DNA of 64,000 nt from Candidatus Puniceispirillum marinum IMCC1322 (lineage in GTDB: Bacteria > Pseudomonadota > Alphaproteobacteria > Puniceispirillales > Puniceispirillaceae), in NCBI RefSeq assembly GCF_000024465.1, contig NC_014010.1:2073501-2137500 (forward strand). Direction: 5' to 3'. Below, piece after piece: positions 28,966-38,307 of the stretch (the stretch's first letter is position 1; the number at the start of each line of letters is the position of its first letter). Both the position numbers and the translations under genes were made by a program. The notes beneath the pieces are model-generated. The model was not told where the DNA came from and did not search any database. It saw only the letters and a list, made by a program, of their open reading frames with translations.

Positions 28966-30597
28966 ATGACGAATGTGAATGAAATGATGGATATTGCCCG
29001 CAATGCCAAAGCCTGGCCGTTTGCCGAAGCCGTGATGCTGGCGAAGCGGTTGGATAAAATGGGCGGCCCCAAAAAGGACAGCGTCATTTTTGAAACTGGT
29101 TATGGCCCATCTGGCCTGCCGCATATAGGCACTTTTGGCGAGGTGGTTCGTACCAGCATGGTGCGACATGCTTTTGAAACACTTACAGGAGCCACAACCC
29201 GCCTGATTTGCTTTTCCGATGACCTTGATGGGTTTCGCAAGATTCCCGATAATATTCCGAATCCCGAACAGCTGACGCCATATCTGCACATGCCGCTGAC
29301 CAAGGTGAAAGACCCATTTGGCACAGCGTCATCCTTTGGGGCGCATAATAATGAGGCCTTACAGGCGTTTCTTGATTCATTCGGGTTTGACTATGAATTT
29401 GTCAGTTCGACCGACTGTTATACATCCGGCATGTTTGACGATGCGCTACGTGATATGCTGGCGCATTATGATGATATCATGAAGATCATGTTGCCAACAT
29501 TGGGGGCAGAACGTCAAGCCACCTACAGCCCGTTCTTTCCGATCTGCCCGGACACTGGCCGCGTGCTACAAGCCAAGGTGATTGCCCAGGATGTGGCCAA
29601 TGACAGCATTACCTATCTGCATCCAGAAACAGGCGAAGAGAAAACAAGTCTGGTGACAGGTGGCCATTGTAAATTGCAGTGGAAATGTGACTGGGCGATG
29701 CGCTGGTATGCGTTGGGTGTCGATTATGAAATGAATGGCAAGGATCTGACTGATTCGGTCACGCAATCATCCAAGATTGTGCGTGCCCTTGGTGCCATAC
29801 CGCCTGCCGGTCTGACCTATGAACTGTTTCTGGATGCGAATGGTGAAAAGATTTCAAAGTCGAAAGGCAATGGTCTGTCGATTGACGAGTGGCTTCGTTA
29901 CGGCAGTCCAGAAGCATTGTCATTATTCATGTATGCCCAGCCAAAACGCGCGAAACGCCTGCATTTTGATGTGATCCCAAAGACCGTTGATGAATATTAC
30001 CAGCATCTTGGCAAGATCACCGAACAGGATGTCGCGGCGCAGATTGAAAATCCAGTCTGGCATATTCATAGTGGTGTGCCAGAAGCCGCCACCCTGCCGC
30101 TGACCTTTACCTTGCTGTTGAATCTGGCGGCGGTGTGCCACGCCGAGGATTCATCAGTGGTGTGGGCTTATGTAAGCGACTATGCCGAAGGGGTCAGTGC
30201 TGATACACATCCGGCTCTTGACCGGATGATCGACTATGCGGTGAATTATTATCAGGATCTGGTTAGGCCAACAAAAACCTATCGTCTGCCTAGCGCGGCC
30301 GAAAGCGTACATCTTCAAACACTGGCCGATGCCATTCGGGATTTGCCAGATGATGCGCCTGCCGAAGATATCCAGTCGGCGGTCTATGCAACGGGTAAAC
30401 AGGCTGAATATGAAAATCTGCGTAGCTGGTTTGTTTGTCTTTACGAAGTTTTGCTTGGCCAATCAGAAGGGCCACGCATGGGTTCATTTTTTGCGCTTTA
30501 TGGACGTGATAAATCGTTACAGCTTATCAATGATGCGCTGGCTGGCACATTGGCTGGCACACCAGCGGATCAGACATCAGCAGGGGACGCCCATTGA
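28966..30597 (+). CDS. lysK: class I lysyl-tRNA synthetase
   Basis: A 543-residue LysRS of class I, the archaeal-type form that replaces the class II enzyme in most alphaproteobacteria. The Rossmann-fold signatures are clear: GPSGLPHIGTFGEVVR (HIGH) and GEKISKSKGNGLSIDE (KMSKS). Other blocks are RLICFSDDLDGFRKIPDN and the tRNA-binding C-terminal helical region. It overlaps the start of pyrD by four bases (TTGA), implying coupling. Confidence 0.96.
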   Translation: MTNVNEMMDIARNAKAWPFAEAVMLAKRLDKMGGPKKDSVIFETGYGPSGLPHIGTFGEVVRTSMVRHAFETLTGATTRLICFSDDLDGFRKIPDNIPNPEQLTPYLHMPLTKVKDPFGTASSFGAHNNEALQAFLDSFGFDYEFVSSTDCYTSGMFDDALRDMLAHYDDIMKIMLPTLGAERQATYSPFFPICPDTGRVLQAKVIAQDVANDSITYLHPETGEEKTSLVTGGHCKLQWKCDWAMRWYALGVDYEMNGKDLTDSVTQSSKIVRALGAIPPAGLTYELFLDANGEKISKSKGNGLSIDEWLRYGSPEALSLFMYAQPKRAKRLHFDVIPKTVDEYYQHLGKITEQDVAAQIENPVWHIHSGVPEAATLPLTFTLLLNLAAVCHAEDSSVVWAYVSDYAEGVSADTHPALDRMIDYAVNYYQDLVRPTKTYRLPSAAESVHLQTLADAIRDLPDDAPAEDIQSAVYATGKQAEYENLRSWFVCLYEVLLGQSEGPRMGSFFALYGRDKSLQLINDALAGTLAGTPADQTSAGDAH

Positions 30598-31679
30598 TCT
30601 GGCGTCTTGCCGCATCTGCCGCCCGTCTATTGCCACCTGAAGCGGCGCATGTAGCGGCGGTCAAAACATTACAAGCCAATATTGGCCCACGCCCGCATGT
30701 GCCGTCTTTGCCCGTGTCGCTTGCAGGTCTAGATTTTGCCAACCCATTAGGTGTTGCGGCAGGCTTTGATAAAAATGCGGCCTGTTACAAGGGCGCGATG
30801 GGACTGGGTTTTGGTCATGTCGAGGTCGGGACTATCACCCCGCTTGCCCAGCCCGGAAATCCAAAGCCACGTGTGTTTCGGTTATCCAAGGATGCGGCGG
30901 TTATTAACCGCTATGGGTTTAACAGTCAGGGTATGGAGGTTGCGGCGGCGAATCTGGCGCGCGTGCGTGACTATACGGGCATTTTGGGCGTAAATGTCGG
31001 TGCAAATAAGACCAGTCCAAACCCCACCGATGATTATCGGGTTGCGGTTGCCTGTCTTGCGCGCTTTGCCGATTATGTGACCTTGAATATTTCCTCGCCC
31101 AATACGCCGGGCTTGCGTGATTTGCAAACCCAGCAACATCTGGCCGCCTTGCTTGATGCGGCGCGGACAGGCATGCAGGAAGCCGGTGTAACACGCCCGC
31201 TTTTTTTGAAAATCGCCCCTGATCTTGAACAGGCTGATCTAGAGTTGATTGTCGATCACTGCGTATCGGCCGGGGTACATGGTATTATTGCGACCAATAC
31301 CACAATAAGCCGCCCTGATAGTTTGCGAGACCGACAGGCATCACAGACTGGCGGCCTTTCCGGACAGCCATTATTCACCATGGCGACGGATATCTTGTCG
31401 CGAATCGTTCAGCTTGGTAAGGGCCGCATAGGCGTTATTGGTGTTGGCGGCGTCGCGCATGGATGGCAGGCCTATGCCAAAATTCTGGTTGGTGCCGATC
31501 TTGTCCAGCTTTATTCAGGGCTGGCACTGGACGGGCCCTTGATTGCAAGCCGTATTTTGCATGAACTTGCCATCTTGCTAGACAAGGATGGCGTCAGCAC
31601 CGTTGGCGCAATATGTGGGACAATACCTGATCCACAAGCTGCTATCAGACACGCTTTTCGTTGCGCGCAAACCGGTTGA
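30594..31679 (+). CDS. pyrD: dihydroorotate dehydrogenase (quinone), class 2
   Basis: A 361-residue FMN enzyme oxidising dihydroorotate to orotate with ubiquinone as acceptor, at the inner face of the membrane. The N-terminal amphipathic helix (IWRLAASAARLLPPEAAHVA) is the class 2 membrane tether. FMN/substrate motifs: NPLGVAAGFDKNAA, VEVGTITPLAQPGNPKPRVF, YVTLNISSPNTPGLRDLQ with the catalytic Ser, and IGVGGVAHGWQAYAKILVGA. The start is a TTG overlapping the lysK stop. The last 35 bases overlap the end of a convergent RHH gene. Confidence 0.95.
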   Translation: MIWRLAASAARLLPPEAAHVAAVKTLQANIGPRPHVPSLPVSLAGLDFANPLGVAAGFDKNAACYKGAMGLGFGHVEVGTITPLAQPGNPKPRVFRLSKDAAVINRYGFNSQGMEVAAANLARVRDYTGILGVNVGANKTSPNPTDDYRVAVACLARFADYVTLNISSPNTPGLRDLQTQQHLAALLDAARTGMQEAGVTRPLFLKIAPDLEQADLELIVDHCVSAGVHGIIATNTTISRPDSLRDRQASQTGGLSGQPLFTMATDILSRIVQLGKGRIGVIGVGGVAHGWQAYAKILVGADLVQLYSGLALDGPLIASRILHELAILLDKDGVSTVGAICGTIPDPQAAIRHAFRCAQTG

Positions 31680-32010
31680 AGGCTGACCTTAGATTATCAC
31701 TTATCACATGATTGATAGGGCTTTTTGCAGTCTTTGGTGCTGATAGAATGGCAGGCTCAGACTGTTGTTTTTTCGATCTATTTTCATATGAGGTCGCCAA
31801 AAGCCTGAAATAGAATAACGTGACAATCCGCATTGACGAGGCAAGGCTGGAAAATTGCCGGCGTTTATCAATTTCCTGGCAAAAAGAGTCCAGATCAATT
31901 GATTCGCGCCGCAGAATATCTGAAATACAATCCCAGATATAGGGTTCCAGAACAATTGTGGTGCGTAGATGTGCTAGTCGTATATTTCGTTTTTGTCGCT
32001 TTTGTATCAT
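31645..32010 (-). CDS. ribbon-helix-helix domain protein
   Basis: A 121-residue protein whose first 75 residues fit the ribbon-helix-helix family common in alphaproteobacteria (RHH_4-like). The strand is IRLAHLRTTIVLEPYIWDCI, followed by helices DILRRESIDLDSFCQEIDKR and SSMRIVTLFYFRLLA. Such proteins are small DNA-binding regulators of unknown target. The C-terminal 45 residues are basic, unconserved-looking and overlap the pyrD 3' end by 35 bases, which suggests a recent extension of the reading frame. Confidence 0.75.
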   Translation of the reverse strand: MIQKRQKRNIRLAHLRTTIVLEPYIWDCISDILRRESIDLDSFCQEIDKRRQFSSLASSMRIVTLFYFRLLATSYENRSKKQQSEPAILSAPKTAKSPINHVISDNLRSAFNRFARNEKRV

Positions 32011-32136
32011 GTGATCTCACCATTTTTGCCCATTTGGATTATTTCTTTGAATAATTTTAGACTAAAAGGATTAATAAAAAGCTAAGCGCGGCAATCAAAA
32101 TATCCTTTAGCGAATGGGACTGATTTGTTTTGACAC

Positions 32137-32165
32137 TTGACGTTAGAGCATAGCTAGCCTATACC
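32137..32165 (+). promoter_or_regulatory. probable rpmB promoter
   Basis: TTGACG (32137-32142), 17 bases, TATACC (32160-32165), about 65 bases before the rpmB start. Good spacing and a strong -35 for a sigma70 promoter. Confidence 0.5.
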
Positions 32166-32230
32166 CACGCATCACTTCGGCGTGATCATGCACGTCGGTT
32201 TGACCTTTTTGAAAAATACCGAGGCTTATC

Positions 32231-32518
32231 ATGGCTAAACGCTGTCAAATCACTGGTAAAACCGTTATGGCTGGCAACAATGTCAGTCACGCTAACAACC
32301 GCACGCGCCGCCGGTTCCTTCCGAACCTTCAGCAGGCCAGCATGCAAAGCGAAATCCTTGATCGCAAAATCAGTCTGCGTATTTCAACCAGTGCCATCCG
32401 TACGGTTGAAAAGCATGGCGGTATTGATGCGTTTTTGATGCAGGCACGTAATTCTGAACTGGCTGATGAGGCGCGTTCGCTAAAACGCGAAATGATGGCC
32501 GTTCAAGCCAAGTCATAG
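32231..32518 (+). CDS. rpmB: 50S ribosomal protein L28
   Basis: A 95-residue bL28 protein. The N-terminus AKRCQITGKTVMAGNNVSHA followed by NNRTRRRFLPNLQQ is diagnostic. The helical C-terminal tail (DEARSLKREMMAVQAKS) is the alphaproteobacterial extension. It is monocistronic: promoter at 32137-32165 and a strong terminator right after. Confidence 0.98.
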   Translation: MAKRCQITGKTVMAGNNVSHANNRTRRRFLPNLQQASMQSEILDRKISLRISTSAIRTVEKHGGIDAFLMQARNSELADEARSLKREMMAVQAKS

Positions 32519-32540
32519 TTTCGATCTTCATATCAAATAA

Positions 32541-32567
32541 AACCCCGCTTCTGGCGGGGTTTTTTTT
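32541..32567 (+). terminator. rpmB terminator
   Basis: ACCCCGC, five-base loop, GCGGGGT, then a run of eight T. A classic Rho-independent terminator 23 bases past the rpmB stop; it also separates rpmB from the convergent cobT. Confidence 0.96.
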
Positions 32568-32590
32568 GGGTCTATATTTATATAAACTGG

Positions 32591-34453
32591 TTAAGCAACT
32601 TTTTTACCGCGCCGTATTGTGTCTTCGTCAAATAGGTCGGTAAGCTGTCCAACAACGGCACCACCAAGCTGATCAACATCAGTAATTGTGACCGCACGCC
32701 GATAATAGCGGGTAACGTCATGTCCGATGCCGATAGCCAGCAATTCAATAGGCGACCGCCCTTCAATATAGGCAATGACCTCGCGCAGGTGCCGTTCCAG
32801 ATAACTGCCGCTATTAACCGACAAGGTGGAATCATCAACCGGGGCGCCATCGGAAATGACCAGCATGATTCGGCGGTCTTCGTTGCGGCCAAGCAAACGC
32901 TCATGCGCCCATAACAGGGCTTCGCCATCGATATTTTCTTTCAGAATGCCTTCACGCAACATCAGCCCCAGTGATTTACGCGCGCGCCGCCATGGCACAT
33001 CGGCTGGCTTATAAATAATATGGCGCAGATCATTCAGGCGGCCTGGTGCGGCTGGTTTGCCAGCCTGTTGCCATAATTCGCGTGACTGGCCCCCTTTCCA
33101 TGCGCGTGTGGTAAAGCCAAGAATTTCGACCTTTACACCACAGCGTTCGAGGGTGCGTGCCAGAATATCGGCGGTGACGGCGGCAATCGTGATGGGACGC
33201 CCGCGCATTGATCCGGAATTATCCAGCAACAAGGTCACAACCGTATCGCGGAATTTGGTATCTTGTTCCTGCTTATAGGATAGGGCGCTCAAAGGCTGGG
33301 TTACAACCCGATGTAATTTCGCCGCATCCAGAATGCCTTCTTCAAGATCAAAATCCCAAGACCGGTTCTGATGTGCCATCAATTTACGCTGTAGCCGGTT
33401 GGCCAGTTTGCCAACCACCGATGTCACATTTTCCATATGGCGGTCTAGCATTGTACGAAGACGATCAAGTTCTTCCGGATCGCACAGGTCGGCAGCTGAA
33501 ACAATTTCGTCAAACTTGGTTTCAAATGTACGGTAGCTATCATCGGCAGTGCCGCGATTGGCATTATGACCAGTCATATCTGAATTTGGTGAATCGCCAT
33601 CGGACATGCCTTCTTCGGCGCCGTCGGCTTCGCCCATTTCGCCTTCTTGCGACGAACCGGAATCGCCCGCATCATCCATGGACTGGCTATCGTCACCTTC
33701 GGATTGGTCTTCGCCAACAGCCGACTGCTCGCCATCCTGATCGCTCTGGCTGTCCCCACTATCATCCTCATCACTACCTTCGTCGGCGTCATCATCCGGA
33801 TTTGAAGACGCATCACCAAGATCGGTTTCTAAAGCCCCGATCAGGCGCCGTGAGATTTCGGCAAACTGGCTTTGATCATCAATATTGGCTTCTAGTTGAT
33901 CCAGCAGATCACCAGCCCGTGATTTTACCCATGGGCGCCATAAATCCATCACCATAGATAGAGTCTGTGGCGGCGGCGCGCCGGTCAACTCTTCGCGCAG
34001 TAACAGGCGTACAACTTCGGCGATACCCGCTTCATCAGCGCTGCCTGGCGCTTCGATCTGGCGGGTTTCATATCGTTGGTTCAAGGCGGCGGTTAGATTG
34101 GCACCAACGCCAGCAAGATCGTTCGCACCAATGGCTTCGACGCGGGCGCGCTCGGCTGATTCGAAAATAGCGCGTGCGCCATCAGGATTCGGACAATGTT
34201 TCTTATGTGTCTTTGGATCATGATGGGCAATCCACAAAGCCGCACCATCGGCAGCCCCCCGCAAGCTTGCTTTCTGGGCGGCGGTGGCTGTTGGGGGCAA
34301 GGCGGGCAGGCGCACATCATCCGTGCCGACATGCGTATCAGTGCCTGCATAGGTAACCTGACATTCCTTGACACCTGCCACCGCCCGCAAGGCTGCTGCA
34401 TTGGATTTCAGGAATTGGGCTTCCTTGTCAAATTTGGGATCGTGATCTGGCAT
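32591..34453 (-). CDS. cobT: cobaltochelatase subunit CobT
   Basis: A 620-residue VWA-domain subunit of the ATP-dependent cobaltochelatase (CobN-CobS-CobT) that inserts cobalt into hydrogenobyrinate a,c-diamide in aerobic B12 synthesis. The N-terminal region carries [11 protein letters not shown] and [20 protein letters not shown] very acidic, Ser/Asp-rich linker spans about 200-300. The VWA domain follows, with the MIDAS motif [18 protein letters not shown] (about 420) and [15 protein letters not shown]. cobS is directly upstream on the same strand; cobN is not in the window. Confidence 0.94.
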   Translation of the reverse strand: MPDHDPKFDKEAQFLKSNAAALRAVAGVKECQVTYAGTDTHVGTDDVRLPALPPTATAAQKASLRGAADGAALWIAHHDPKTHKKHCPNPDGARAIFESAERARVEAIGANDLAGVGANLTAALNQRYETRQIEAPGSADEAGIAEVVRLLLREELTGAPPPQTLSMVMDLWRPWVKSRAGDLLDQLEANIDDQSQFAEISRRLIGALETDLGDASSNPDDDADEGSDEDDSGDSQSDQDGEQSAVGEDQSEGDDSQSMDDAGDSGSSQEGEMGEADGAEEGMSDGDSPNSDMTGHNANRGTADDSYRTFETKFDEIVSAADLCDPEELDRLRTMLDRHMENVTSVVGKLANRLQRKLMAHQNRSWDFDLEEGILDAAKLHRVVTQPLSALSYKQEQDTKFRDTVVTLLLDNSGSMRGRPITIAAVTADILARTLERCGVKVEILGFTTRAWKGGQSRELWQQAGKPAAPGRLNDLRHIIYKPADVPWRRARKSLGLMLREGILKENIDGEALLWAHERLLGRNEDRRIMLVISDGAPVDDSTLSVNSGSYLERHLREVIAYIEGRSPIELLAIGIGHDVTRYYRRAVTITDVDQLGGAVVGQLTDLFDEDTIRRGKKVA

Positions 34454-34496
34454 GATGCGTCCTGACTATTGGATCCATGAGCGATAGGAAAAAGAA

Positions 34497-35504
34497 CTAG
34501 CTTGCATTGGCCTGACGGACAGGCGCTTCAGGCAAATCAATGCCAAAGCAACGCTGATAATATTCGGCCACGGTAGGACGCTCAATTTCATCACATTTAT
34601 TCAAAAAGCTCAGCCGGAACGCCAGTGTCATATCGCCAAAAATGCTTGTATTCTCGGCCCAGGTGATCACCGTACGTGGCGACATAACTGTCGATAGATC
34701 GCCTGACATAAAGCCCTTGCGGGTCAGGTCGGCCATGCGCACCATCTTGTTCAGTGTTTCACTGCCTTTGGCATCAGCATATTCGGGTAATTTGGCTTTG
34801 ACGATGCCGACTTCATCATCATGTGGCAGATAGTTCAATGTCGAGACAATCGACCAGCGATCCATCTGCCCCTGATTGATCTGCTGGGTGCCATGATAAA
34901 GACCAGTTGTATCACCTAGGCCAACGGTATTGGCGGTAGCGAAAAGGCGAAAATTAGGATGTGGATGAATCACCTTGTTACTGTCCAGCAAGGTCAGCTT
35001 GCCATCAACTTCCAGCACCCGCTGAATCACGAACATCACATCGGCACGGCCAGCATCATATTCGTCAAATACAAGCGCCACTGGATTCTGTAATGCCCAA
35101 GGCAGAATACCCTCGCGGAATTCGGTGACCTGTTTGCCATCGCGAAGCACAATCGCGTCTTTACCAATGAGATCAATCCGGCTTATATGGCTGTCCAGAT
35201 TGATGCGGATACATGGCCAGTTCAGCCGTGCGGCAACCTGTTCGATATGGGTTGATTTACCCGTACCATGATAGCCCTGAATCATGACCCGACGGTTAAA
35301 ACCAAAACCAGCCAGAATGGCTAGCGTCGTATCTGTATCAAATTGATAGGTTTCATCCTTGACCGGCACATAGTCCGATCCTTGGCTAAATGCCGGAACC
35401 TGCATGTCAACATCGATACCGAACACATCACGCGCATTCACAGTGATATCTGGCGCAGCTAGGGGATGTGCAGATGCAGACACGATTTTTGACTCATTTG
35501 ACAT
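34497..35504 (-). CDS. cobS: cobaltochelatase subunit CobS
   Basis: A 335-residue AAA+ ATPase partner of CobT. Walker A is [16 protein letters not shown] (about 77-84) and Walker [21 protein letters not shown]; sensor-1 context [20 protein letters not shown] and the MoxR-like block [16 protein letters not shown] follow. It forms the motor ring of the chelatase. A GTG at 35516 extends the frame, but GGAG lies too close to it and at a usable distance from ATG 35504, which I prefer. The order J protein-cobS-cobT is conserved in alphaproteobacteria. Confidence 0.95.
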   Translation of the reverse strand: MSNESKIVSASAHPLAAPDITVNARDVFGIDVDMQVPAFSQGSDYVPVKDETYQFDTDTTLAILAGFGFNRRVMIQGYHGTGKSTHIEQVAARLNWPCIRINLDSHISRIDLIGKDAIVLRDGKQVTEFREGILPWALQNPVALVFDEYDAGRADVMFVIQRVLEVDGKLTLLDSNKVIHPHPNFRLFATANTVGLGDTTGLYHGTQQINQGQMDRWSIVSTLNYLPHDDEVGIVKAKLPEYADAKGSETLNKMVRMADLTRKGFMSGDLSTVMSPRTVITWAENTSIFGDMTLAFRLSFLNKCDEIERPTVAEYYQRCFGIDLPEAPVRQANAS

Positions 35505-35539
35505 GGCGGGATTCACTCCTGGGCAAAATAATGGGGTCT

Positions 35540-36115
35540 TTATTGTGCGGCGGGTTTGCCGCTACTTTCAATAGATTTACAAATAAGCGCATAGGCCAGA
35601 TTAATATCTTTTAGCCGTTCTTCGGCACCCGCGTCACCCCTATTTTTATCAGGGTGATTTTGTTTGGCTAATTGCTTGTATTGACGCTTTACGATTTCAA
35701 TATCATCAATGGGCTCTAATTGCATCACTCGCCATGCCTGTCTTTCTTCCTTGCTGAGCTGGCGCGTGGTTTTGGTGCCATCACGATTTTCAAAATCGAA
35801 CAACCCCATAACATCATCAAACACCTGATCCGAAGGCTGGCCAGTGGCAAATTTCCAGCTTGGGCGCTCCCATGTTGTGGCGTGGCGGATTTCGGCTTCG
35901 AGCGCTGCCCCTTGCAAACCTTCATAATAATTCCAGGCCCGGTTATAGGCGCGCACATGATCCAGACAGAACCAGATATAATCACGCAAGGCGTTGCGTG
36001 ATTTCGGGGCCCGGTGAATGCCTTCTTGCATACAGCTGTCTGCCGCACATTGCCGTGTATGTGCAGACTCATCATCGTCAGGCAGATTGATATCTGGTAT
36101 AGAGGATCGTGTCAT
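35540..36115 (-). CDS. J-domain protein
   Basis: A 191-residue DnaJ-family protein with the J domain at the C-terminal end (about 125-185). The HPD motif sits in [20 protein letters not shown], followed by [10 protein letters not shown]. The N-terminal part contains ECAADSC-like cysteines and a region ([20 protein letters not shown]) typical of the copy that sits between bolA and cobS in alphaproteobacteria. It should stimulate an Hsp70; a link to cobaltochelatase or Fe-S assembly is suggested only by placement. It is divergent from bolA. Confidence 0.88.
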   Translation of the reverse strand: MTRSSIPDINLPDDDESAHTRQCAADSCMQEGIHRAPKSRNALRDYIWFCLDHVRAYNRAWNYYEGLQGAALEAEIRHATTWERPSWKFATGQPSDQVFDDVMGLFDFENRDGTKTTRQLSKEERQAWRVMQLEPIDDIEIVKRQYKQLAKQNHPDKNRGDAGAEERLKDINLAYALICKSIESSGKPAAQ

Positions 36116-36179
36116 AATAGTATCCAGTATAAACCAACAAAACCGCCAATCAAGGCATCCCCCTCATTGGAGATAACAC

Positions 36180-36440
36180 ATGACCAAAGCCGAGGCTATA
36201 GCTGCTAAATTGAAAACTGCTTTGCAGACTGATTTTATCGAAGTTTTAGACGTCAGTCATGAACATGCGGGACATGGCGGCTGGCGCGAAGGTGGTGAAA
36301 CACATTTCAAACTAACCATCACGTCGCCGCAATTTAACGGAAAAAGCCGTGTGCAACAGCATCGAATGGTTAACAATCTGCTTGCCGATGAGCTGGCAAA
36401 CGGAATTCACGCGCTGGAAATGCATCTGTCAGCTAGCTAG
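36180..36440 (+). CDS. bolA: BolA family protein
   Basis: An 86-residue BolA-fold protein. The signature is HEHAGHGGWREGGETHFKLT, SPQFNGKSRVQQHRMVNNLL and ANGIHALEMHL. With a monothiol glutaredoxin such proteins handle Fe-S clusters and iron signalling; the glutaredoxin at 45463-45726 is dithiol and not an obvious partner. TGGAGAT precedes ATG 36180. It ends 12 bases from the convergent DUF2889 gene. Confidence 0.93.
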   Translation: MTKAEAIAAKLKTALQTDFIEVLDVSHEHAGHGGWREGGETHFKLTITSPQFNGKSRVQQHRMVNNLLADELANGIHALEMHLSAS

Positions 36441-36452
36441 CCGTTCTCCACC

Positions 36453-37016
36453 TTATGGCGCCGTATCATCGGCATAGCCAACACAACTGTTGCGCAAGGC
36501 TGCATTTGCGCGTTGTGTATCTTTGTCACTGAGCTGTCCGGTTTCACGACGCTGACGGGCTTCTTCGCCATAACGGGTTTGAAAGGCGATTGTTGCTACG
36601 GGCCCCATCAGTTCGGTGATATGCGTACAGCCATGCCGACCACCAATTGCGGCCATCATCCGGCGACGCCATCCGGGGCCAATCTGCAAACCAGCCAGAT
36701 CGGCAAACACATCATTTGCTACCGGACAGATTTCATAAGGGCCTGCCAGCGTCACCGCTTCGGCTGATTGGATGACCATATCATTATTGATGGTGATTCG
36801 GACATGCATGTGATGCACAGGCTGGTCGGGTGTTACCATGCCGCGAAAATCACTAGGGAAAGAATAGGTCTTGTGATCGGTCAGTTCGGCCTCGATATCA
36901 TATAGCCCGTCGGTACGTAAAAACCCGTTCACGGTGATTTTGCGTTGATGCCGTTTTTCGCGCGCAACAGGTGCACTTAGAGCTGTGGGGCGTTTGCCGT
37001 CATAAATTGATGTCAT
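36453..37016 (-). CDS. DUF2889 protein
   Basis: A 187-residue protein of the DUF2889 family, of unknown function. Family blocks: TVNGFLRTDGLYDIEAELTD, VHHMHVRITINNDMVIQSAE and GCTHITELMGPVATIAFQT. The conserved acidic, His and Cys residues suggest a metal or ligand site, not proven. AGGTGATG precedes the ATG. It follows the CorC-type gene with an 18-base gap on the same strand, likely one transcript with aroK-aroB. Confidence 0.83.
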   Translation of the reverse strand: MTSIYDGKRPTALSAPVAREKRHQRKITVNGFLRTDGLYDIEAELTDHKTYSFPSDFRGMVTPDQPVHHMHVRITINNDMVIQSAEAVTLAGPYEICPVANDVFADLAGLQIGPGWRRRMMAAIGGRHGCTHITELMGPVATIAFQTRYGEEARQRRETGQLSDKDTQRANAALRNSCVGYADDTAP

Positions 37017-37034
37017 GGCATCACCTATATTGGT

Positions 37035-38300
37035 TTAATGTGACCATAGCCGCAGACTAGTGATCCGGTTGCCATCACGTTTGACCACACGGAAACGAAT
37101 ATTGTGAAACCGGAATTCCTGTCCAGGCATTGGGATTGTGCGGCTTTCAAACAGCACAAGTCCGGCCAATGTCGAGGCGTCTTCATCTGGCAATTGCCAG
37201 CCAAGCGCACGGTTCAGATCGCGGATTGTAACACTGCCATCGACCAGCCATGACCCATCGGCCTGCGGGGTCAGGCCAGGCAGGTCGATATCATGCTCGT
37301 CATCAATGTCACCAACGATTTCTTCCAGAATATCTTCCAGCGTGACAATGCCACGAAAATCGCCATATTCGTCAACCACAACAGCAAAATGTTCGCGCCG
37401 GCTCCGGAATGACTGCAACTGGTCAAACAACAAGGTTGTTTCGGGAATAAAATAGGCTGGGCTAGCAATATCCTGGACAAATTTGTTGCCATTGCCGTTT
37501 TCACTCACATTTTCACCAAGATGGCCGATTGAGCGCAGCAGGTCCTTTACATGCAAAACGCCGATAATATTGTCTGATGTGCCGGCAAAGACCGGATGGC
37601 GTGTATGTGGTGATTCCAGAACCCGGCGTAAAATATCATCAAGATCATCTTCGGCATTGATCATGTTGACACTACCACGGTGCGTCATGATCTGTTCGAC
37701 GGTCAATTCGTTCAGATCAAGGATCGACGACAGCATCGCCTGGGTTTCACGATCATCATCGTCACCATCAGCGCCATGCAGTTCGATCAGTCCCCTTAAC
37801 TCCTCTTCACGATCTGTATCCTCATCCGATCTGGCGCGGATTGTTATTGACGCAAGCCAGCGAATGGCAAGCGCCAGCGGGCTTAATGCCAGCACCACAA
37901 TGCGGATCACTGGTGCGATGGTCAGCGCATAACGGTCAGCATAGGTCAGGGCATATGTCTTTGGCATCACTTCGGCAAACACAACCAACAGTACAGTCAT
38001 GGTTATTGTTGCCCAAAGCAGGCCAGCCTCACCATAAAGGGTGATGAAAAGGGATGTAGCAATCGCCGATGCAAGCACATTGACCGCGTTATTACCAATC
38101 AGGATCGCCCCGATCAGACCTTCACGATCTGCCCGCAAAGATTCAACAATTTTTGCATTCTTATTGCCTTTGGTTGCCAGCTGGCGCATCCGCGCATCCG
38201 AGGCGGCGGTCAAGGCGGTCTCGGCGCTGGAAAAGAATGCTGAAGCTAGAATCAGAATTACAATCAAGGCCGAGATAGTCCATAAACTATCGCTCATCAC
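37035..38300 (-). CDS. CNNM/CorC-type membrane protein with CBS pair
   Basis: A 421-residue protein of the HlyC/CorC (CNNM) family. Order: an N-terminal DUF21 membrane domain with about four hydrophobic segments (ILILASAFFSSAETALTAAS, IGNNAVNVLASAIATSLF), tandem CBS domains (about 200-320; IMTHRGSVNMINAEDDLDDI, FAVVVDEYGDFRGIVTLEDI), and a C-terminal CorC_HlyC domain (DGSVTIRDLNRALGW). Family members act in Mg or Co efflux or transport; no haemolysin role is implied. The start is GTG 38300 or ATG 38297, behind GGAGTAGG and eight bases after aroB. Confidence 0.9.
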   Translation of the reverse strand: MMSDSLWTISALIVILILASAFFSSAETALTAASDARMRQLATKGNKNAKIVESLRADREGLIGAILIGNNAVNVLASAIATSLFITLYGEAGLLWATITMTVLLVVFAEVMPKTYALTYADRYALTIAPVIRIVVLALSPLALAIRWLASITIRARSDEDTDREEELRGLIELHGADGDDDDRETQAMLSSILDLNELTVEQIMTHRGSVNMINAEDDLDDILRRVLESPHTRHPVFAGTSDNIIGVLHVKDLLRSIGHLGENVSENGNGNKFVQDIASPAYFIPETTLLFDQLQSFRSRREHFAVVVDEYGDFRGIVTLEDILEEIVGDIDDEHDIDLPGLTPQADGSWLVDGSVTIRDLNRALGWQLPDEDASTLAGLVLFESRTIPMPGQEFRFHNIRFRVVKRDGNRITSLRLWSH

Positions 38301-38307
38301 GGTATGC

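Noticed and set aside
28966..30597. Archaeal gene transfer signalled by class I lysyl-tRNA synthetase
   Set aside because: The class I enzyme is normal in alphaproteobacteria, so it is no sign of recent transfer here.
32978..33014. Possible frameshift in cobT
   Set aside because: The protein reads through continuously with VWA and C-terminal motifs in order; no break found.
33208..33957. Open frame antisense to cobT (249 codons)
   Set aside because: Lies fully within cobT over its acidic repeat-like linker, which yields His/Arg/Pro-rich artefacts on the other strand.
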